64,000 nucleotides of DNA, taken from NCBI GenBank assembly GCA_036852015.1, contig JAANDG010000027.1, positions 1 through 64,000 of the forward strand. The letters are read 5' to 3'. A model generated the notes under the pieces. The model worked only from the letters and a program-made list of their open reading frames with translations, did not search any database and was not told the origin of the DNA. The stretch's first letter is position 1, and each line of letters starts with the position of its first letter. The position numbers and the translations under genes are program-made. This document shows positions 24,094 through 36,769 of the stretch, in pieces. This stretch comes from Pelodera strongyloides. Its lineage: Eukaryota; Nematoda; Chromadorea; Rhabditida; Rhabditidae.

Positions 24094-26357
24094 AGTGATG
24101 ATAGTTCTATTACGCGGACTACGATGATCCTTCACGCTTTTGAACAATTTGATACAATCTCTGTCACTCTTTTCTTTGGCACAATTTCAGTAGTAACGGA
24201 GCTATGCGTAGTTCAAGCATGCATACGGCATACGAAGCATACTTATAATGTGGCCTGACTTATTACAATCTCTCTGACTAAAGCTCTCAACGAGCTAAAC
24301 TCTCGATTACATTTCGCGTTGTATTGTATGTTTGGTGTTTTCTGAATAAATATTTATAAAAAAAGTTTTTTTTTGCGCGTTTTCGTAATAAAGCTTATAA
24401 ATTCTATTTCCATTCTGACTGCTGTAGAGGTAGAGTGATTGTTTAAATTGATTATGACTTACTGTCTTTTGCTGTGCGCGAGCTAGCCAGTTTGCGATAT
24501 AATCATGAATTTGATATGATTCTTTGTAGGTTGCGGTTACGGTAATTCGTTATCTTCATTGGTAAGTTGGAATAATGTCTAATGCTCTGTCGTATGTGGT
24601 ACGGTCTAACAATGGAATTACTATACTACTGTTAGTAGTGAGAAATGCGCGATCAATATACGCGAAAAGACATTAGAAAGAATTATGACCGAGCATTTTT
24701 AGCAAACCACACCTTGTGATTGGTCTTGTATAAAATTCGATTTTCATGCGCCTTATTTTATGGCTGCTGTAGATTGAGTGTTGAGTGAAATATGTATGAT
24801 TCGTTTCAAGTTGCAATTTAACGACGTAAATGTTAACGATGTTGTCGGCTATTTTTAACGTTAGCGAGAATGTTGTCACACAATTTTTTTTACATATAGT
24901 CGTGCGTCCGCGGTTGGTTTACTGTAGATAATTGTGTTGTTGTTACTAAGCATAAGTCGATGTACTGTATAGTATTTAATACTGTGCCTAACTGGTGAGT
25001 TGTAGCTAATATCCGTAGATAATTGGTGTACTGTAGATAATTTGATTACGGTAATTATATCGTTTAACAGGTAAATATGATTGATGCATATAATGGGGCT
25101 TTATTATTCTATCGTTCCTGGGTCTCTAGAAAAGCTTTTAGCCGATACGAAGGCTACAGTAGGTGTTCCAGCGCAAAATAGCTTTTCAACTCAAAATCCA
25201 ACTGACGATGTGATAGTCGGTACGGTGCTACTGGAAGTGAAGGGATTACTGTAAGCAAGGCTTATGAAAATAAGTTGGCTTTTCAAGGTGGCTCTGTGAA
25301 AGTCAAATATAACGTACGGGTAAATTGACAATAATTTCTTATTGTTATTGTCACACACTATATACGAATGTTATTTTGACAAGTGTCCAACTTATAGGTT
25401 AGAACACACATATTAGTAGCATAGAAGCTTGGAATCATATTGCATGTACAGACTTTTTTCGTACTAACAATAACAAGATTGCTGGAGCATATTCAGAATC
25501 GCATCGTAGGATTAGAAAGATACGAAAGAATTGTCATACTGTTGCAAAGCATCATTCAAATAGTGTGTGACAATGACAATACGAGCATTGAGCATTTAGT
25601 CACACAATTTACAGTACTCAAAATCCTTAGTTCGAAAGTGCATTTCTGTTCTCTGTTATAGCGGAAAATGACAGTCGGTTTTTGAACTGTATATTTTTTA
25701 GATTTGCTTTCGAAGGACTTGGTGAAAAGTTGCTTCCCACACCATAAATTGGTAGCTGGTTAACGCTGGTAGATATGCCTAGGCTCGTCACCAGTCATCA
25801 CATGGTCATCAAATAGTCAATGACCAATGAGGTGATCGGGCACCGACTCTTTGTGTGGTTTCTGCATTTTTCGTTTTCTCATATCGGAATTGATAGATTT
25901 ATACCGTATACCCATCGTAGAAAATGCCGTTTGAAAAGAGTGACGTACGCGCAGTTTTTCGCTCCGCCTCATAAAAAGTATCAAGTTTGCATTAATCTTG
26001 CATGAGTCTTCGACTTTACATGACCATAAATAGATGATGCGAGATATTTGCATTATTAATTCTACATTGATCTTGTAGTATGTGCTGGACCTGTGCTCTT
26101 TGTGAGTAATGTGCCGGACCTGTGCTCTTTCAGTTTCTGTCAATATCGATTTGATGTGTCACCTGACCTTTTTACCGGGCAATCCGATTATCGATTTTTG
26201 CTTTCTTATGGTCGCTTGAGCTCGCCAGAGATTTCCCTTTTTGGTTCTCCGTTTGGCGTTAAATGTCTATCCGCTTATAACTTTAGCTTTCCTTGCTGAC
26301 TTTCCTTCATGTGCCTCTGTTCCAGCTTTAGCTGAATATGAATGTTAATTTACAGAC
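24094..26357. other. Upstream region of the ApoL-like gene
   Basis: No exon is recognisable. A repeated phrase (GTGCTGGACCTGTGCTCTTT and a near copy) lies at 26080-26130. Promoter elements could not be identified. The sequence TTTACAG two nucleotides before the ATG at 26358 looks like a 3' splice site. Confidence 0.35.
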
Positions 26358-29300
26358 ATGTCATCGAAGTTGTCTACTGATGAGACAAAGGCCAAACTGG
26401 CCGAACTAGAGGTGGGCTTTACTTCTTAATTCGGTCATCCCTTCTCGACGAATCGCTATTTATTGTCAACTTGCTACATCCATTCCCTGCCAGTCACGGT
26501 GCTCCGGGTCCATAACTGTGCTCCGCGTCTGCGCCGCATACGCATCAGGTTCTGTGAACGTTTCAGCTTTCAATCTTTTCAGGAGGAATGGTCGAGGTTC
26601 AAAGAATACGTGGACGTTTGGGCGGACAATAGGGACAGGATCGTTCGGTCTCTAAGGGAGATGGCCGACGAGGTGAGCTTTTTCCCTATTTCTCTATTAT
26701 TTCAGTTTACACTAGCTCCCTTAAAGTATCCATGATAAGTTTATGCCGTTTGAACCAGTCCTCTGAACGCTGATTTTGGATGATTACTTGCTGGCGCGTT
26801 CGGGATGCGGAATTCCGAACAAAAAAAACGTTTCAAAAGTAGTTCGGGATGGCAGGTCGGACATGTAAATCTTTTCCACAGTACATATAGCCCGTGGACA
26901 CAGATACCACCTGTATATGCCGCAATATTTGGAGCCACTATAAATGTTTCTATGCCAAAATTCTAAATGTACTGTGGAAAGCAATTTCATTTCCGACCGG
27001 CCATCCCGAACTACTTTTGAAACGTAGAAACGTTTTTTTTTTTCGGAATTCCGCATCCCGAACGCGCCCTACGCTATTTACTCGTCGATGTAAGATTAGT
27101 CTGTCTGCCTGCCTAGCTTTGGTGGTCAATAAGTGAGTCGCCGTGTTCGTGTATGGTGTATGGTATTGCTGATCTATCCCGACTATTGTTTATGATTGAA
27201 ACTTGCTTAATTACACTCATTGCAGTTGGACCGTGTCCAGCAAAGCTGTAATATCGCCACAACGGTTGGCGCGTCTGTTGGCACCGCCAGCGGCATCGCG
27301 GCCATCGCTTCTGTAATCCTGTTTCCGCCAGCGGCAGTCGGAGGTGGGTGATTTTTTATTATGAGTATTCTCAGGAAATCAATCTGTTTGCAGAAACAGA
27401 AACCAACCACAGAAAACCCGGCGTATTACCACTAAATCGTTTTTTTTACCGGAAAAGTGGTTGCTGACAAGTTGATGACAGCTTTTGTTTTGAAGCGTGG
27501 GCACTGGGCTGGGCACCACATGGCCATGAAGAAGGCAAAATGGGCTGGCCGTGGCCCCCGTAAAAACCATTGAACCGTCACGAAATCCGTAATCTGTTCA
27601 CCCATTTCCTGGTTCAAGTCAAGATCTACGTTGCTATAAATATAGTACCATTTGCGTATAGTGTACACTTTTTCCGGGTGTAAAGACTTCGTTCTTGTGT
27701 TAAATTTCCTTGTTTAGGGTGAAGTCGATAAAGCCAACGTGATAAAGAGAAAGCGGATTTTGATGATTTGAATTGAATCAATGGAAATTGATATATGTAA
27801 TCAATGGAAATTGATAAATGTATGTTTCAGCGCTTCTGTTCGGCGGCGCCGCAGCCGCGTCCAATGTTGTGACAGGTGTTGTCAACATTAATATCATCAA
27901 GGTTGGTTTTATCGCGTATCACTATCTAGCGCTATATTTTGGTTTGTGTTTTGTCTGGATCCTCAGAAGACTTGTTCGGGATACAGCCAACAGATATAAC
28001 GGCGAAATAACGACCAGTTTTGATACGTATGTATGGCAGACTCTGTATCTCTGTTTAGTGCATACAAATTATTACTGCTGCAACAAGACACGTCATCTAG
28101 CGTCCCTGAGAAAGCATAATTGGTGGCTGCAGTCCAGAGGCGATATTCACCACTCAATTCCCATCATAGGGAATTCCTTGTCTTCATAGTCTGCGTGTCT
28201 CACATTCGAATGCTATTCCCCAGGTAGTATTTCCCCGAGGGAATGGGAGTGTGCATAGTTCCAGTTTCAGCCATACATACGGCTACTGTAATTCTTTTAC
28301 TTCTAGGGCAAGTGGAGTCATGCGGAACACCTGTTTCGGCACGATGAAAGCTTGCTGAATCGTGTGAGGGAGCAAATTGGAAAGCTGGAGAAACTTTCCT
28401 GTAATTGTGACTTCAATGCAGATGTAAGTTCGCAACATATTATACGAGATATAGACTACAGATCTTTGGTTTACTTCAAATTTGTTGTTGTGTAACATAG
28501 GAGAAAAATGTCAACGTATAAGTATAATCCACGTTCCAGTTTTCCGTAGATGAATTGCCGTGAATTTCGGTATGAAGGTTGTTGAAGGTGTGATAGCGAC
28601 AGCTAAACACTCAAAGATGCCGCGGGTATGTGTGTGGTGAGTAGTAGCGCTGGCAACTACACTGCCCGCTGGCGACAAGCTGACTTAGACTTAGTGAATG
28701 TAAAACGAAGTGGATTAGCATGTTTCACCCCAATTTGTTTCACATAACTACAGTCATTTATAGCCTTTCAATTACCTGTGTTTTAGGAACTCAATGCAAT
28801 TAACACCGCTGTGTGTGGCGCTAAGGGATTTGCGGGTCTCGGAGTCCGCTTTCTTCTGACAAAGACGGTTAGTGGGAGAATATGGTTTTTTTTTGTAGAT
28901 TTTCTTATTTTGTATATATTTTGTATTGTTCGCTTCGGTGGTTTGGATCCTGTTGTTTTTAGCTTGACTTGCGTGAACTTATGCACCAACATTGCACATG
29001 CCCTTTTTGCTTTTCTCTGTTGCACGCCAATCACTTATTGCTGGTAGGACGTGGTAGATTTTATGAACCTTATGTAAATAAATCGAACATGTTTTAGTCC
29101 GGACTGTCGAGAAACCTGCTCAAAGGCCTTTCGAATGCTGCACTGGGAGTGGGTCTTGCGCTCGATGCGATCAATTTGATTTCCACCATTGTTAATATGT
29201 CGAACGGCTCCAAGAGCGAGGCAGCAGCCAAGATGCGCGAGGTATGGTGTTACATTCTTCCTTTATGGTTGGTCCATTACTCGTACTAAATGGGATTGGG

Positions 29301-29718
29301 CGTAAAGTTTAGGTTTATAGTGTAACAGACACTAGCAACATGATGATTAAAGCCAGTTAGGGGATTGTTTGTAGTTTGTAGTTTGTGGGGTTTTTTTGTA
29401 AGTAATTTTTTACTCCGACTCCGAAATGGCGGGATGGTGGGTATTTAGGATATTGACGTATGTATATGATTAGTTGTTTTTATTGGATTTTATGACGTTG
29501 ACGCGTGATTCCCCGACCAAATGTCATCAAAAATCAAACAACTAAGTGGCCGGGGACATAAATACTATGGTCGCATGGCAAATTGGTAAATGGAGTTCAT
29601 CCATGTGTATGTGTGAATTTCATATTTTTTCACCGTTTTCCCTCTATGTTTACTTTAGTTGGCGAACGAGGCGGAACTTGGTAAGAAGAGGATTCTCGAC
29701 GAAATTAATCGTAAATAA
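26358..29718 (+). CDS. Apolipoprotein-L-like membrane protein (8 exons)
   Basis: Exons 26358-26411, 26583-26672, 27226-27343, 27831-27901, 28307-28423, 28787-28867, 29098-29241 and 29659-29718 all have GT-AG borders and chain in phase to 244 aa ending in TAA. The N-terminus is charged and helical (WSRFKEYVDVWADNRDRI). Exons 3-4 form a Gly/Ala-rich hydrophobic hairpin (GASVGTASGIAAIASVILF, then GALLFGGAAAASNVVTGVV). Exon 7 has a second hydrophobic segment (NAALGVGLALDAINLIS) and a charged tail with KSEAAAKMRELANEAEL. Order, length and spacing match the ApoL family, whose members insert into membranes and in vertebrates act in lipid handling, cell death and innate defence. TTTACAG just before the ATG suggests a 5'-UTR intron or spliced-leader acceptor. 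Intron 2 holds a palindromic element. AATAAA at 30490 could end the transcript. Function here is unknown, and the family call is by eye. Confidence 0.75.
26793..27068. mobile_element. Palindromic element, GGCGCGTTCGGG family, copy 1
   Basis: Inverted arms beginning GGCGCGTTCGGGATGCGGAA are mirrored at the right end. It lies within intron 2 of the ApoL-like gene. It shares its terminal sequence with the element at 37897-38166, although the interiors differ. There is no coding capacity. Confidence 0.7.
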
Positions 29719-30510
29719 CTGCTAAAGGCCACCATTGCTCAACGTGTGTACGTACATATTTTTGCCCTTCTTCAAATAGTATTTCTACCCAATACTTTGT
29801 CCATTAGTATTCGAGTTAGTGTGTAAGAATGCGACTTGTGATATTAACACTTCTTTATTAACTCGACTACGATATGGTTCCTTATTATTTGCACATAATA
29901 CGATAATACTATACTACGTAGCTCATCGTATTTTTTTCAATTATCGGGTTTGTTATTAATCTCAGGTATATTGACATTTTATGTGAGGGAAGCACCCTTG
30001 GGTGTTCCGCACGAGTTTGCGTGTGTCTTTCCGAATTATTCTAAGGATAGGGCCATTCAATACGATGTTCCTTATTTGCTCAATTCCATTATTTACCACT
30101 GTGTGTGTTATGCAACTTGATTTTTGTAATATGCTGTTTTGCTATGCATTGTTGATTTGTATTTTTATGTATGTGTGACAGTACTTCTATTTCTGAATTA
30201 GGATTATGCCATTGTACATTATTGTAGCATCATTGAAGGAACCCAGAAGTATTGTCACATACCGTATTCATTTCATTGTACATACATTCTTTTCGTTATT
30301 GTTATTGTAAAAAAATTGTTTCAATCAAATATTTTAGGCATATATCATTGATCTCGGTTTTCTTTATGTTAGTTTAGCATATGGCTTTTATTGATGTTGT
30401 CATTTGCCAACTTTTTTAGGAGTTGTTATTTTTCCCTGTCGTTTTGCTTTGTGCTATGCACTTTTGTTGTTTTATTGTTATTGTTATTCAATAAACTTAT
30501 TTTTTTTTTG
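29719..30510 (+). other. Probable 3' UTR of the ApoL-like gene
   Basis: T-rich non-coding sequence follows the stop. AATAAA at 30490-30495, followed by a T-rich run, is a plausible polyadenylation signal. No other gene lies between. Confidence 0.45.
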
Positions 30511-30754
30511 TAAAGTCCCTGGTTTTTTTTTAATGTGACTGATGAAAGTTACTGATAGGCCGGTGTTCGTGATGGTTAGTTGATTGTCGTATCTTAATTG
30601 GTAAATTTTCTTCCAGTGTGTGTATTGCATAATGAGTGAATGCCAAAAAATCTACGCCAAGAACTTAGTGTTGAAATTGATGGTTGCGTAAGTGGTAGAG
30701 ATGAGAGGTTTTCCGGTGTTGTTCATCATCCCGAGTCACACCATTCCCTCATTG

Positions 30755-30979
30755 GTGAAACTCCGCGCACAAAATAAAGGCCCGCCCCTGGGGCGCGGCG
30801 CACCCCCCTAGAGTGTGCGGGGGTGCGCAACGAGTGTCCTATTTTACTTGGCGCACCATTTAGGTAAGGCGCGGTAGGTGAGCAGTAAGTGTGCCATATG
30901 GGATTGGCGCAACCCTGGCGCTCCGGCCGCGCCCCTGTGGCGCATCCGGTTTTGTGCGCGGCGATGCGCGGAGTTTCAC
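30755..30979. repeat. GC-rich inverted repeat
   Basis: GTGAAACTCCGCGCA at 30755-30769 is mirrored by TGCGCGGAGTTTCAC at 30965-30979, and GGCGC-rich inner arms are partly complementary. This is a probable small fold-back element. Both strands have only chance frames. Confidence 0.5.
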
Positions 30980-32151
30980 GTTGCTCTGTGCTATGTATAC
31001 TATCTTTTCAAATCGGAAGAAATAGCACCGTATATGATATAAACCAAAGGGAAATAGCGTCATATAAGACAGCAGCTCTACCACTTCCGGATTGCAGGTG
31101 CACCATGGGCAGTGTGTTTTCTGAAGTGTGCGAGTTGATTTCAAAGCCGGTGTGTGCGTGCGTGAGGGTAGTGCCGCGACGGCAAAAGTGTGCGCGGGCA
31201 TCGCCGCACGAAGCGTTCGAACAATTTATGCTCCGTCAACGTTTGAAAAAACAGTGTTATCATAGTAATATACTATTATTTATTAGAAATCTTTATTAAA
31301 GTTTGCCTGCACCAAAACATACTGAAATAGGCAATTCCTAAAACCGGTTTTATGAAATGAGCACTTTGTATGGAAAGAAGACTTGAAGACAAATTAAGTA
31401 AGTTAGATACAGCGGCAAAACTGTTGGCAATTACTGTATCATAATATGAATGAAAGTTTGTTTTCACACAAAATAACTAGGAAAATTGGTCTCGGATGTT
31501 ACTTAGGCACAAAACAGCTTCAGCTGAGCCTTAGGTTTAGTTACGCTTAGGCTTACGTTAGGCTTGTGAGTTAGGCTAGGCTTGTGTTCAGGCCTAGGTC
31601 TAAAAAAGGATTGAACTCGGTTTGCTTCCTTTACAATAAGAACTTAGAAATAACACTGAGCAACGTGGTTCACTGTCTTATAGAATTGAGCATGATGGTC
31701 AAATAATGCGAAAAAATTGAGCAATTAATAGTATTTTGTGTCATTAATATGGTAATGGATATTCGAATACTATAATAGAGCCACTGAGTAGTACTCTTCG
31801 TATAGCGACAATGCAGCTCCTAAGCTAGAATGAAAATACAAATAATAAAAAAGATTGAGACGAACTACTTAATAATATTCCACTCCGTAGTGGTTCGTGA
31901 TAGTTGTATGTCAGCCACTCTTTCATCGTCACCTGAAAGAGTTAAGTTTAAAAGGTGTGTAACAAGAAAGTGGCAATGTCAAGCGGCAACGTCACGGCGT
32001 GCATCCGGCGCGAAACCGGCGGGCATAGATGCACGTCATTTCAACTCGGGCTTTTCGCGGGCAAGCGGCGTGAGATCGGCGGTCAGAAATGCATGCCAAT
32101 TCCATGCCGCGTCACGATAAATATTGCACGTGGTTCTCACGCGGCTACACA
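30980..32151. other. Intergenic stretch with TTAGGC-like phrases
   Basis: Around 31504-31600 the motif TTAGGC/TTAGG recurs several times in degenerate form. The rest is AT-rich with no gene. A GC-rich patch at 31980-32110 has two loosely similar 50-60 bp units. Confidence 0.35.
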
Positions 32152-32514
32152 TTAAAGGGATCGGCTCACCTTAAATTGTGTCTGTTTTTTTTGTTTCTTT
32201 ATTTTCTATAAGGGATAATAAAAATTTGGAATACAAAAAGTAGTGTTCTATTTCAATACTCACGGAGATATTAGGTGATAAAGTGGTGGATTGATCGGTC
32301 CAAAATGGCAAAGGGTAATTGTCCTGCCTTGTTTGTATAGAGACAATTACCCTTTATCATTTTGGACCGATCAATCGACCACTTTATCACCTAATATCTC
32401 CGGGAGTATTGAAATAGAACACTACTTTTTGTATTCCAAATTTTCGTTATCCCTTATAGAAAATAAAGAAACAAAAAAAAACAGACACAATTTAAGGTGA
32501 GCCGATCCCTTTAA
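32152..32514. mobile_element. TTAA-flanked palindromic MITE-like element
   Basis: TTAAAGGGATCGGCTCACCT at the left is mirrored by AGGTGAGCCGATCCCTTTAA at the right, and the arms are near perfect for about 170 bp each with a short central loop. There is no coding capacity. It belongs with the element at 37330-37810, which shares the start TTAAAGGGAT. Confidence 0.8.
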
Positions 32515-32762
32515 GTTTCGTCAGTGTATAGATCTCGCTGCTTGGAGTACAGTAGCGTTACAATTGCCATAACTTCTTTCACCCATACGAATACATTGAC
32601 ATTATTAGTACAATTCACGGAAACTAAGTGGCACGACTGCTATATCCTGAAAACACCTGTGCCGCACCTGTGCACCTGTGCCCCCTCCTAGAATTATACC
32701 AATATAAGTTACTACAAGACTACCAGGTTGCTATACCTTATCACAGCTTCTCACGAATTACC

Positions 32763-35700
32763 TTATTGATCCTTCTTCGCATCGGTGGTAATTGAGCCGT
32801 TAACCTCTTTTTGCCCGGCCGCGCGACGTTCCCGGGCTGCTGCCAGGGCTCTGAAAGTATACAATTTTGAATACAAGACACATCTTCATTTTCTTACCTT
32901 ATGGTCATGAAGGAAGTCGGCTAGGCTTGCGTCGAGAGACAATATGCTATCCATAAGGGAAAAAATATTGAAAAATTGCCGCGCTTAGCTCAACCGGGAG
33001 AGGTACAAGTGACTATGAGTTGAGTCGGTATTGGTTTACGCCATATTTTCATGACAGACCCTGTTTTCCTAGGAGGAGTCAGGAATTGTAACTTGGAGCT
33101 AATTCTGTATTTATCTGTACTTTGTAGTATATATTGTATCTCGTAGTCTGTAGTTTGATATTCACCTGCTCAGTGCATCCCAGATTCCGCCCATGAAGAC
33201 GGCGCAGAATAGGTTCTCGACTGGCGCAAACGGATCGGTGACGTTGAGGAGAAGGTAGGAGAGCTTGAAGTAGACGAAGGAGCCGACGACAACCTGAGGA
33301 GCAAGCAATTAGACGTTGAGGTACTGTAAGTAATTAGATAATTACTATGGGTAATTTGATAAGGTAAGCGGTTTTCTGTATAATATAATTCTGTACAGAA
33401 TACAACCTGCATAGCGCAGTGACTAGTTCAAGTTCTATAATTAAAAGTTGCTTTGCAATCTTATCGTGTCCAATTTTGAGTACAGTGCACAAACAGAGAG
33501 TGTAATAATGAATTGCCCTATGAAAATTTTCAATTGTTTTGAGAAGAGGCATTTAACCAAAATAATTAGTGCCATGGATTCGTTTGCCATGGCGTGTTTG
33601 TAAATGACATTTCAAAGAGAAAAAAAAAACAATACTTACCAAGTACACGAGGTCGTGCGGTGCATTGATATACATATCGTTCTTCTGGAGAGCGAAGGCT
33701 AGTGAAGCTACTGCGCACGCCTAAATTATATCAAAGGTACGATATGTTTGAATTGCTCGTTTTCCTATATACGTAGTCTTTATACCGCGGTAATAGTTAT
33801 TATATGAGCGGTCCGAAAGGTGCTAACAGTCCAGCTGTCAGACTGCGCATGATTGCGCTGCGCAGTTACCACTAAGAATAAACGGGCTCATTCTTTGCGC
33901 ACGTACGTTTGAGCGTAGTCGAAACCACGTCGCGTGCCAAGAACGTATTCTGTTCGCTACTTGCATCGATCTTGTCTACTGATTAACTTAAAGCGAAATA
34001 CCGGCCGGTTTTTGAAACGCATCGTGGTCAACTGAATTTTTATGTCTTTATGTTAATTTGCTCGAATTTAGCTCGATTTTTTATTCTAATTTATGTTCAT
34101 TTGCATAAGCTGCAAAAGAATGCTGGTGTATTGATGTATTTCAAAAACCGGCCGGTATTTCGCTTTAATTAATAAGTATTTGGAGGAATACCAAAAGAAG
34201 CATGCATACCTTTGTAGCCAACTGTGGTCGAAGGACCTCATTATGTGTGGGAAGCCAAACTCCACGGATCAACTGGAAATTGTTAATTTTAATAAATGTA
34301 TAAAAAGTTTTAACGACCCATACGATAATTCCAAGTCCCACAGGAAACCTTGAGGACTAGGAAATCGAGAATTTCACTTGCGCGGTATCAACGAGAAAAT
34401 TGGCTTGCAAGCGGCAAAGGCAAAGGTACGGCGTTCATGAGGCTTGGGAAAAAGTGTCACGCCGTTAGGTAATGCGTGAGTTTCGTGTAGTGGGGAAGTC
34501 TTACCTGTTCTAGTGTTCTTAGCACACCACTACCCGCTCCCTTAGCAGTTCCAACGAGCACGTGAACAATGTAGGAATTGGGGTAGAGCTTGGCCGCATG
34601 AGATACACCGTGCGAAACCTGAAGATAAATATTTGTTAAAGTAGCATAATACAGGTCAACCGCTTTCCCATGTATTCTATGTAAGTCTGTACGCTTGCCC
34701 TCGCTCAGACGGACACAAAGTTGTATAGGAATGCAGTTCCTGTGTTAAAATCGCCTCCAATTAATTTTTCAAAAAAAACCTCCAGAAATTAAAGGCAGTA
34801 AAAATAGAGTAATAACTTGAAGAAATATAAATAAAAAAATTGTGAACGAACCTTATGCGCTCTCTTAACTTCCTTGAGCACGGCGAGAATGATTTTCACG
34901 GGAAGCAACTAAAAATGTAAAGATAAGGTGCGCCTAGTTAGATCAATCGATCCGCAGAGAAATCTTGATGAACAAGACGTTGGACATGGCCAGGACATGG
35001 CCTGGACGCTGGACAATCTCCTAGGGATCGGGCATGAAAGGGCTCATGGGGATGGCAGTGCACTTGTGTAGTAAAATTTCCAACCTGCGTATCATCATAC
35101 ATTTTTTTAAACGAAAATATCGTACCTTGGCCAATTTGTATACAGCGTCAAATGGGGCGTAGAAGACGAGGTACCAGATGATAGTTGCCTAAAAATAAAT
35201 CAAACTTTGACATAGATAAACAGAAAATAAGAAACAATAGCACAAAGCATAGCTAACATTAGTATGTTACACTGAATGCGGAAAGAAAGGCATTTTGTGA
35301 AAACCCGATTGTAACAAATCAATCGATGACTTCAAGCGAAATATCTGTCGGTTCTTGAACGGAACACATGCATGTTTATGCAGCACATGCAAATATTAAT
35401 AATTTAGAATAAAAAATCGACCCCAATTCGACCCCGCTTATAGCATAAATACATCAGAATTTAGTTGTTCACGATGTGTTTCAAAAACCAGCCGGTATTT
35501 CGCTTTAAATGTATCAATACAACATCGAATATGACGAAAGCAATTGGTGATTTGCAAAACGGAGATAAAATTTACCAGGATAATATCATCGTGTCGCTTG
35601 AATGGTGCAATTACTGGTTCACCGAGCAGGAAGTTGGCCAGAAATGAGTCGGCGAAGCACATTAACATACTGGAAAGTTCAGAAGTCTCGTGGTTAATTG

Positions 35701-36477
35701 TTCGCTGTACTGTAATCTGCTTACTGTATATCGGCAACTAGCTTACTGTAAAATTTTTTTACTAGAGTACAGAGTACATATGCACATTACCATGGTCCAA
35801 ATGCTTTTTGTATTTTTTACATGGTGACAGCGTGAAAAGGAAGCAAAGCGTCGGTGAACATACATCCTACAATACACTGCGATAACTCAGCAATTGTGCG
35901 GCGCTCATATGGCGCGAAGAGGGTGCGCGGCGATGACAGGAAGTTGCAATACGCGGGAATGAGTACTTCCCCTTACCTTGACATCCAACAAGATAGTGGG
36001 TGTTTTCGCGAGAAAATCGTCGACGAGTTACCCAAATCGTCTCGAACTTCAATAATCATCTGAAATACTCATTCCTCTGTAAACAGAAGACTCTCGCTCG
36101 TCGCCTATATCGCGGCAACAGTGCGGCGCACACTGCACAAACTCTAAATAAGGGTGGGATCTTAAAAATTCTTGCCACTGTGATTGTTGCGGATCGCATG
36201 TTACATCGTGTAGCACAACAGATTACAAAGTAATAGAGTAACTATAAGTGATAGGTGCTCTTCCTTTCAGTATATGTATCACGGGCCAATGTCACAACCA
36301 TGGTTTAAGAGTTTTAACTATAAACTACAACATGCTTACAAATCAAGCTACAAACTACAAACCACTGCTTACCAGGATGTAGTGTGCGATGTCAAAGTAG
36401 GGGAACATCTTGAGCCGGTGCAGCTGTGCTCCCGCATCAAGGAGAATCTCCTGATCGAGTTGTAACGACTCTAACAT
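32763..36477 (-). CDS. TRIC trimeric intracellular cation channel (TMEM38 family)
   Basis: Ten exons in transcription order: 36477-36373, 36059-35977, 35669-35576, 35188-35126, 34908-34852, 34618-34505, 34272-34210, 33720-33640, 33293-33166 and 32850-32763. All have GT-AG borders and chain in phase to 291 aa, the usual TRIC length. TRIC channels are trimeric monovalent-cation channels of the ER/SR that balance charge during Ca2+ release. Diagnostic parts are MFPYFDIAHYIL, RKHPLSCWMS, ANFLLGEPVIAPF, the IWYLVFYAPFD helix, the PIP2-site-like KEVKRAHK, GTAKGAGSGVLRTLEQ and LIRGVWLPTHNEVLRP. The C-terminus is a short charged tail (ARERRAAGQKEVNG). The ATG at 36477 is the first in frame and gives a standard N-terminus. 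Two palindromic elements sit in introns (33988-34168 and 35331-35508). Whether it is closer to TRIC-A or TRIC-B cannot be told by eye. Confidence 0.93.
32985..33045 (+). other. tRNA-like fragment inside a TRIC intron
   Basis: TTAGCTCAACCGGGAGAGG resembles a tRNA D-arm/A box, but the matching T-arm is poor. Probably a decayed tRNA-derived repeat. Confidence 0.25.
33988..34168. mobile_element. TTAAAGCGAAATACCGG palindrome, full copy
   Basis: Left end TTAAAGCGAAATACCGGCCG and right end CGGCCGGTATTTCGCTTTAA are mirror images; total about 180 bp, non-coding. It lies in a TRIC intron. The same family recurs at 35331-35508, about 44150-44251, 52973-53153 and about 56201-56382. Confidence 0.8.
35331..35508. 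mobile_element. TTAAAGCGAAATACCGG palindrome, diverged copy
   Basis: The left end is mutated (TTCAAGCGAAATATCTGTCG) and the right end is intact (CCGGTATTTCGCTTTAA). It lies in a TRIC intron, just 5' of the splice donor at 35576 on the opposite arm side. Confidence 0.65.
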
Positions 36478-36528
36478 CCTGGCCTACCGCTCGGTTACCC
36501 TTTACCTGAAATAAAAGTTTGAGCTTTT

Positions 36529-36761
36529 TTAAAGCGGTATAACACCCGATTTTTTAATCGTATGTTGGACAGTTGGACACTGTATATAAATATTGTGTGT
36601 GCAAATAACTGCGCGATACTGCGCGACTCGTTTTTTGAAACAGATAGATGTTGGACAAATAATTTCCCATACGTTGTCTATACAATACAACGTATGGGTA
36701 ATTAGTTGTCCAACATCTATCTGTTTCAAAATTTCAAACACCGGTTGTTATACCGCATTAA
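36529..36761. mobile_element. TTAAAGCGGTATAACA palindrome
   Basis: TTAAAGCGGTATAACACC is mirrored by GGTTGTTATACCGCATTAA, and inner complementary blocks include AGATAGATGTTGGACAA. It is non-coding and lies just upstream of the TRIC start codon (36477), so it could be in the promoter or 5' UTR. Related ends occur at 62373-62502. Confidence 0.7.
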
Positions 36762-36769
36762 AGAGAAGT

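Noticed and set aside
30889..31299. 136-codon plus-strand frame
   Set aside because: It overlaps a GC-rich inverted repeat and has no recognisable domain.
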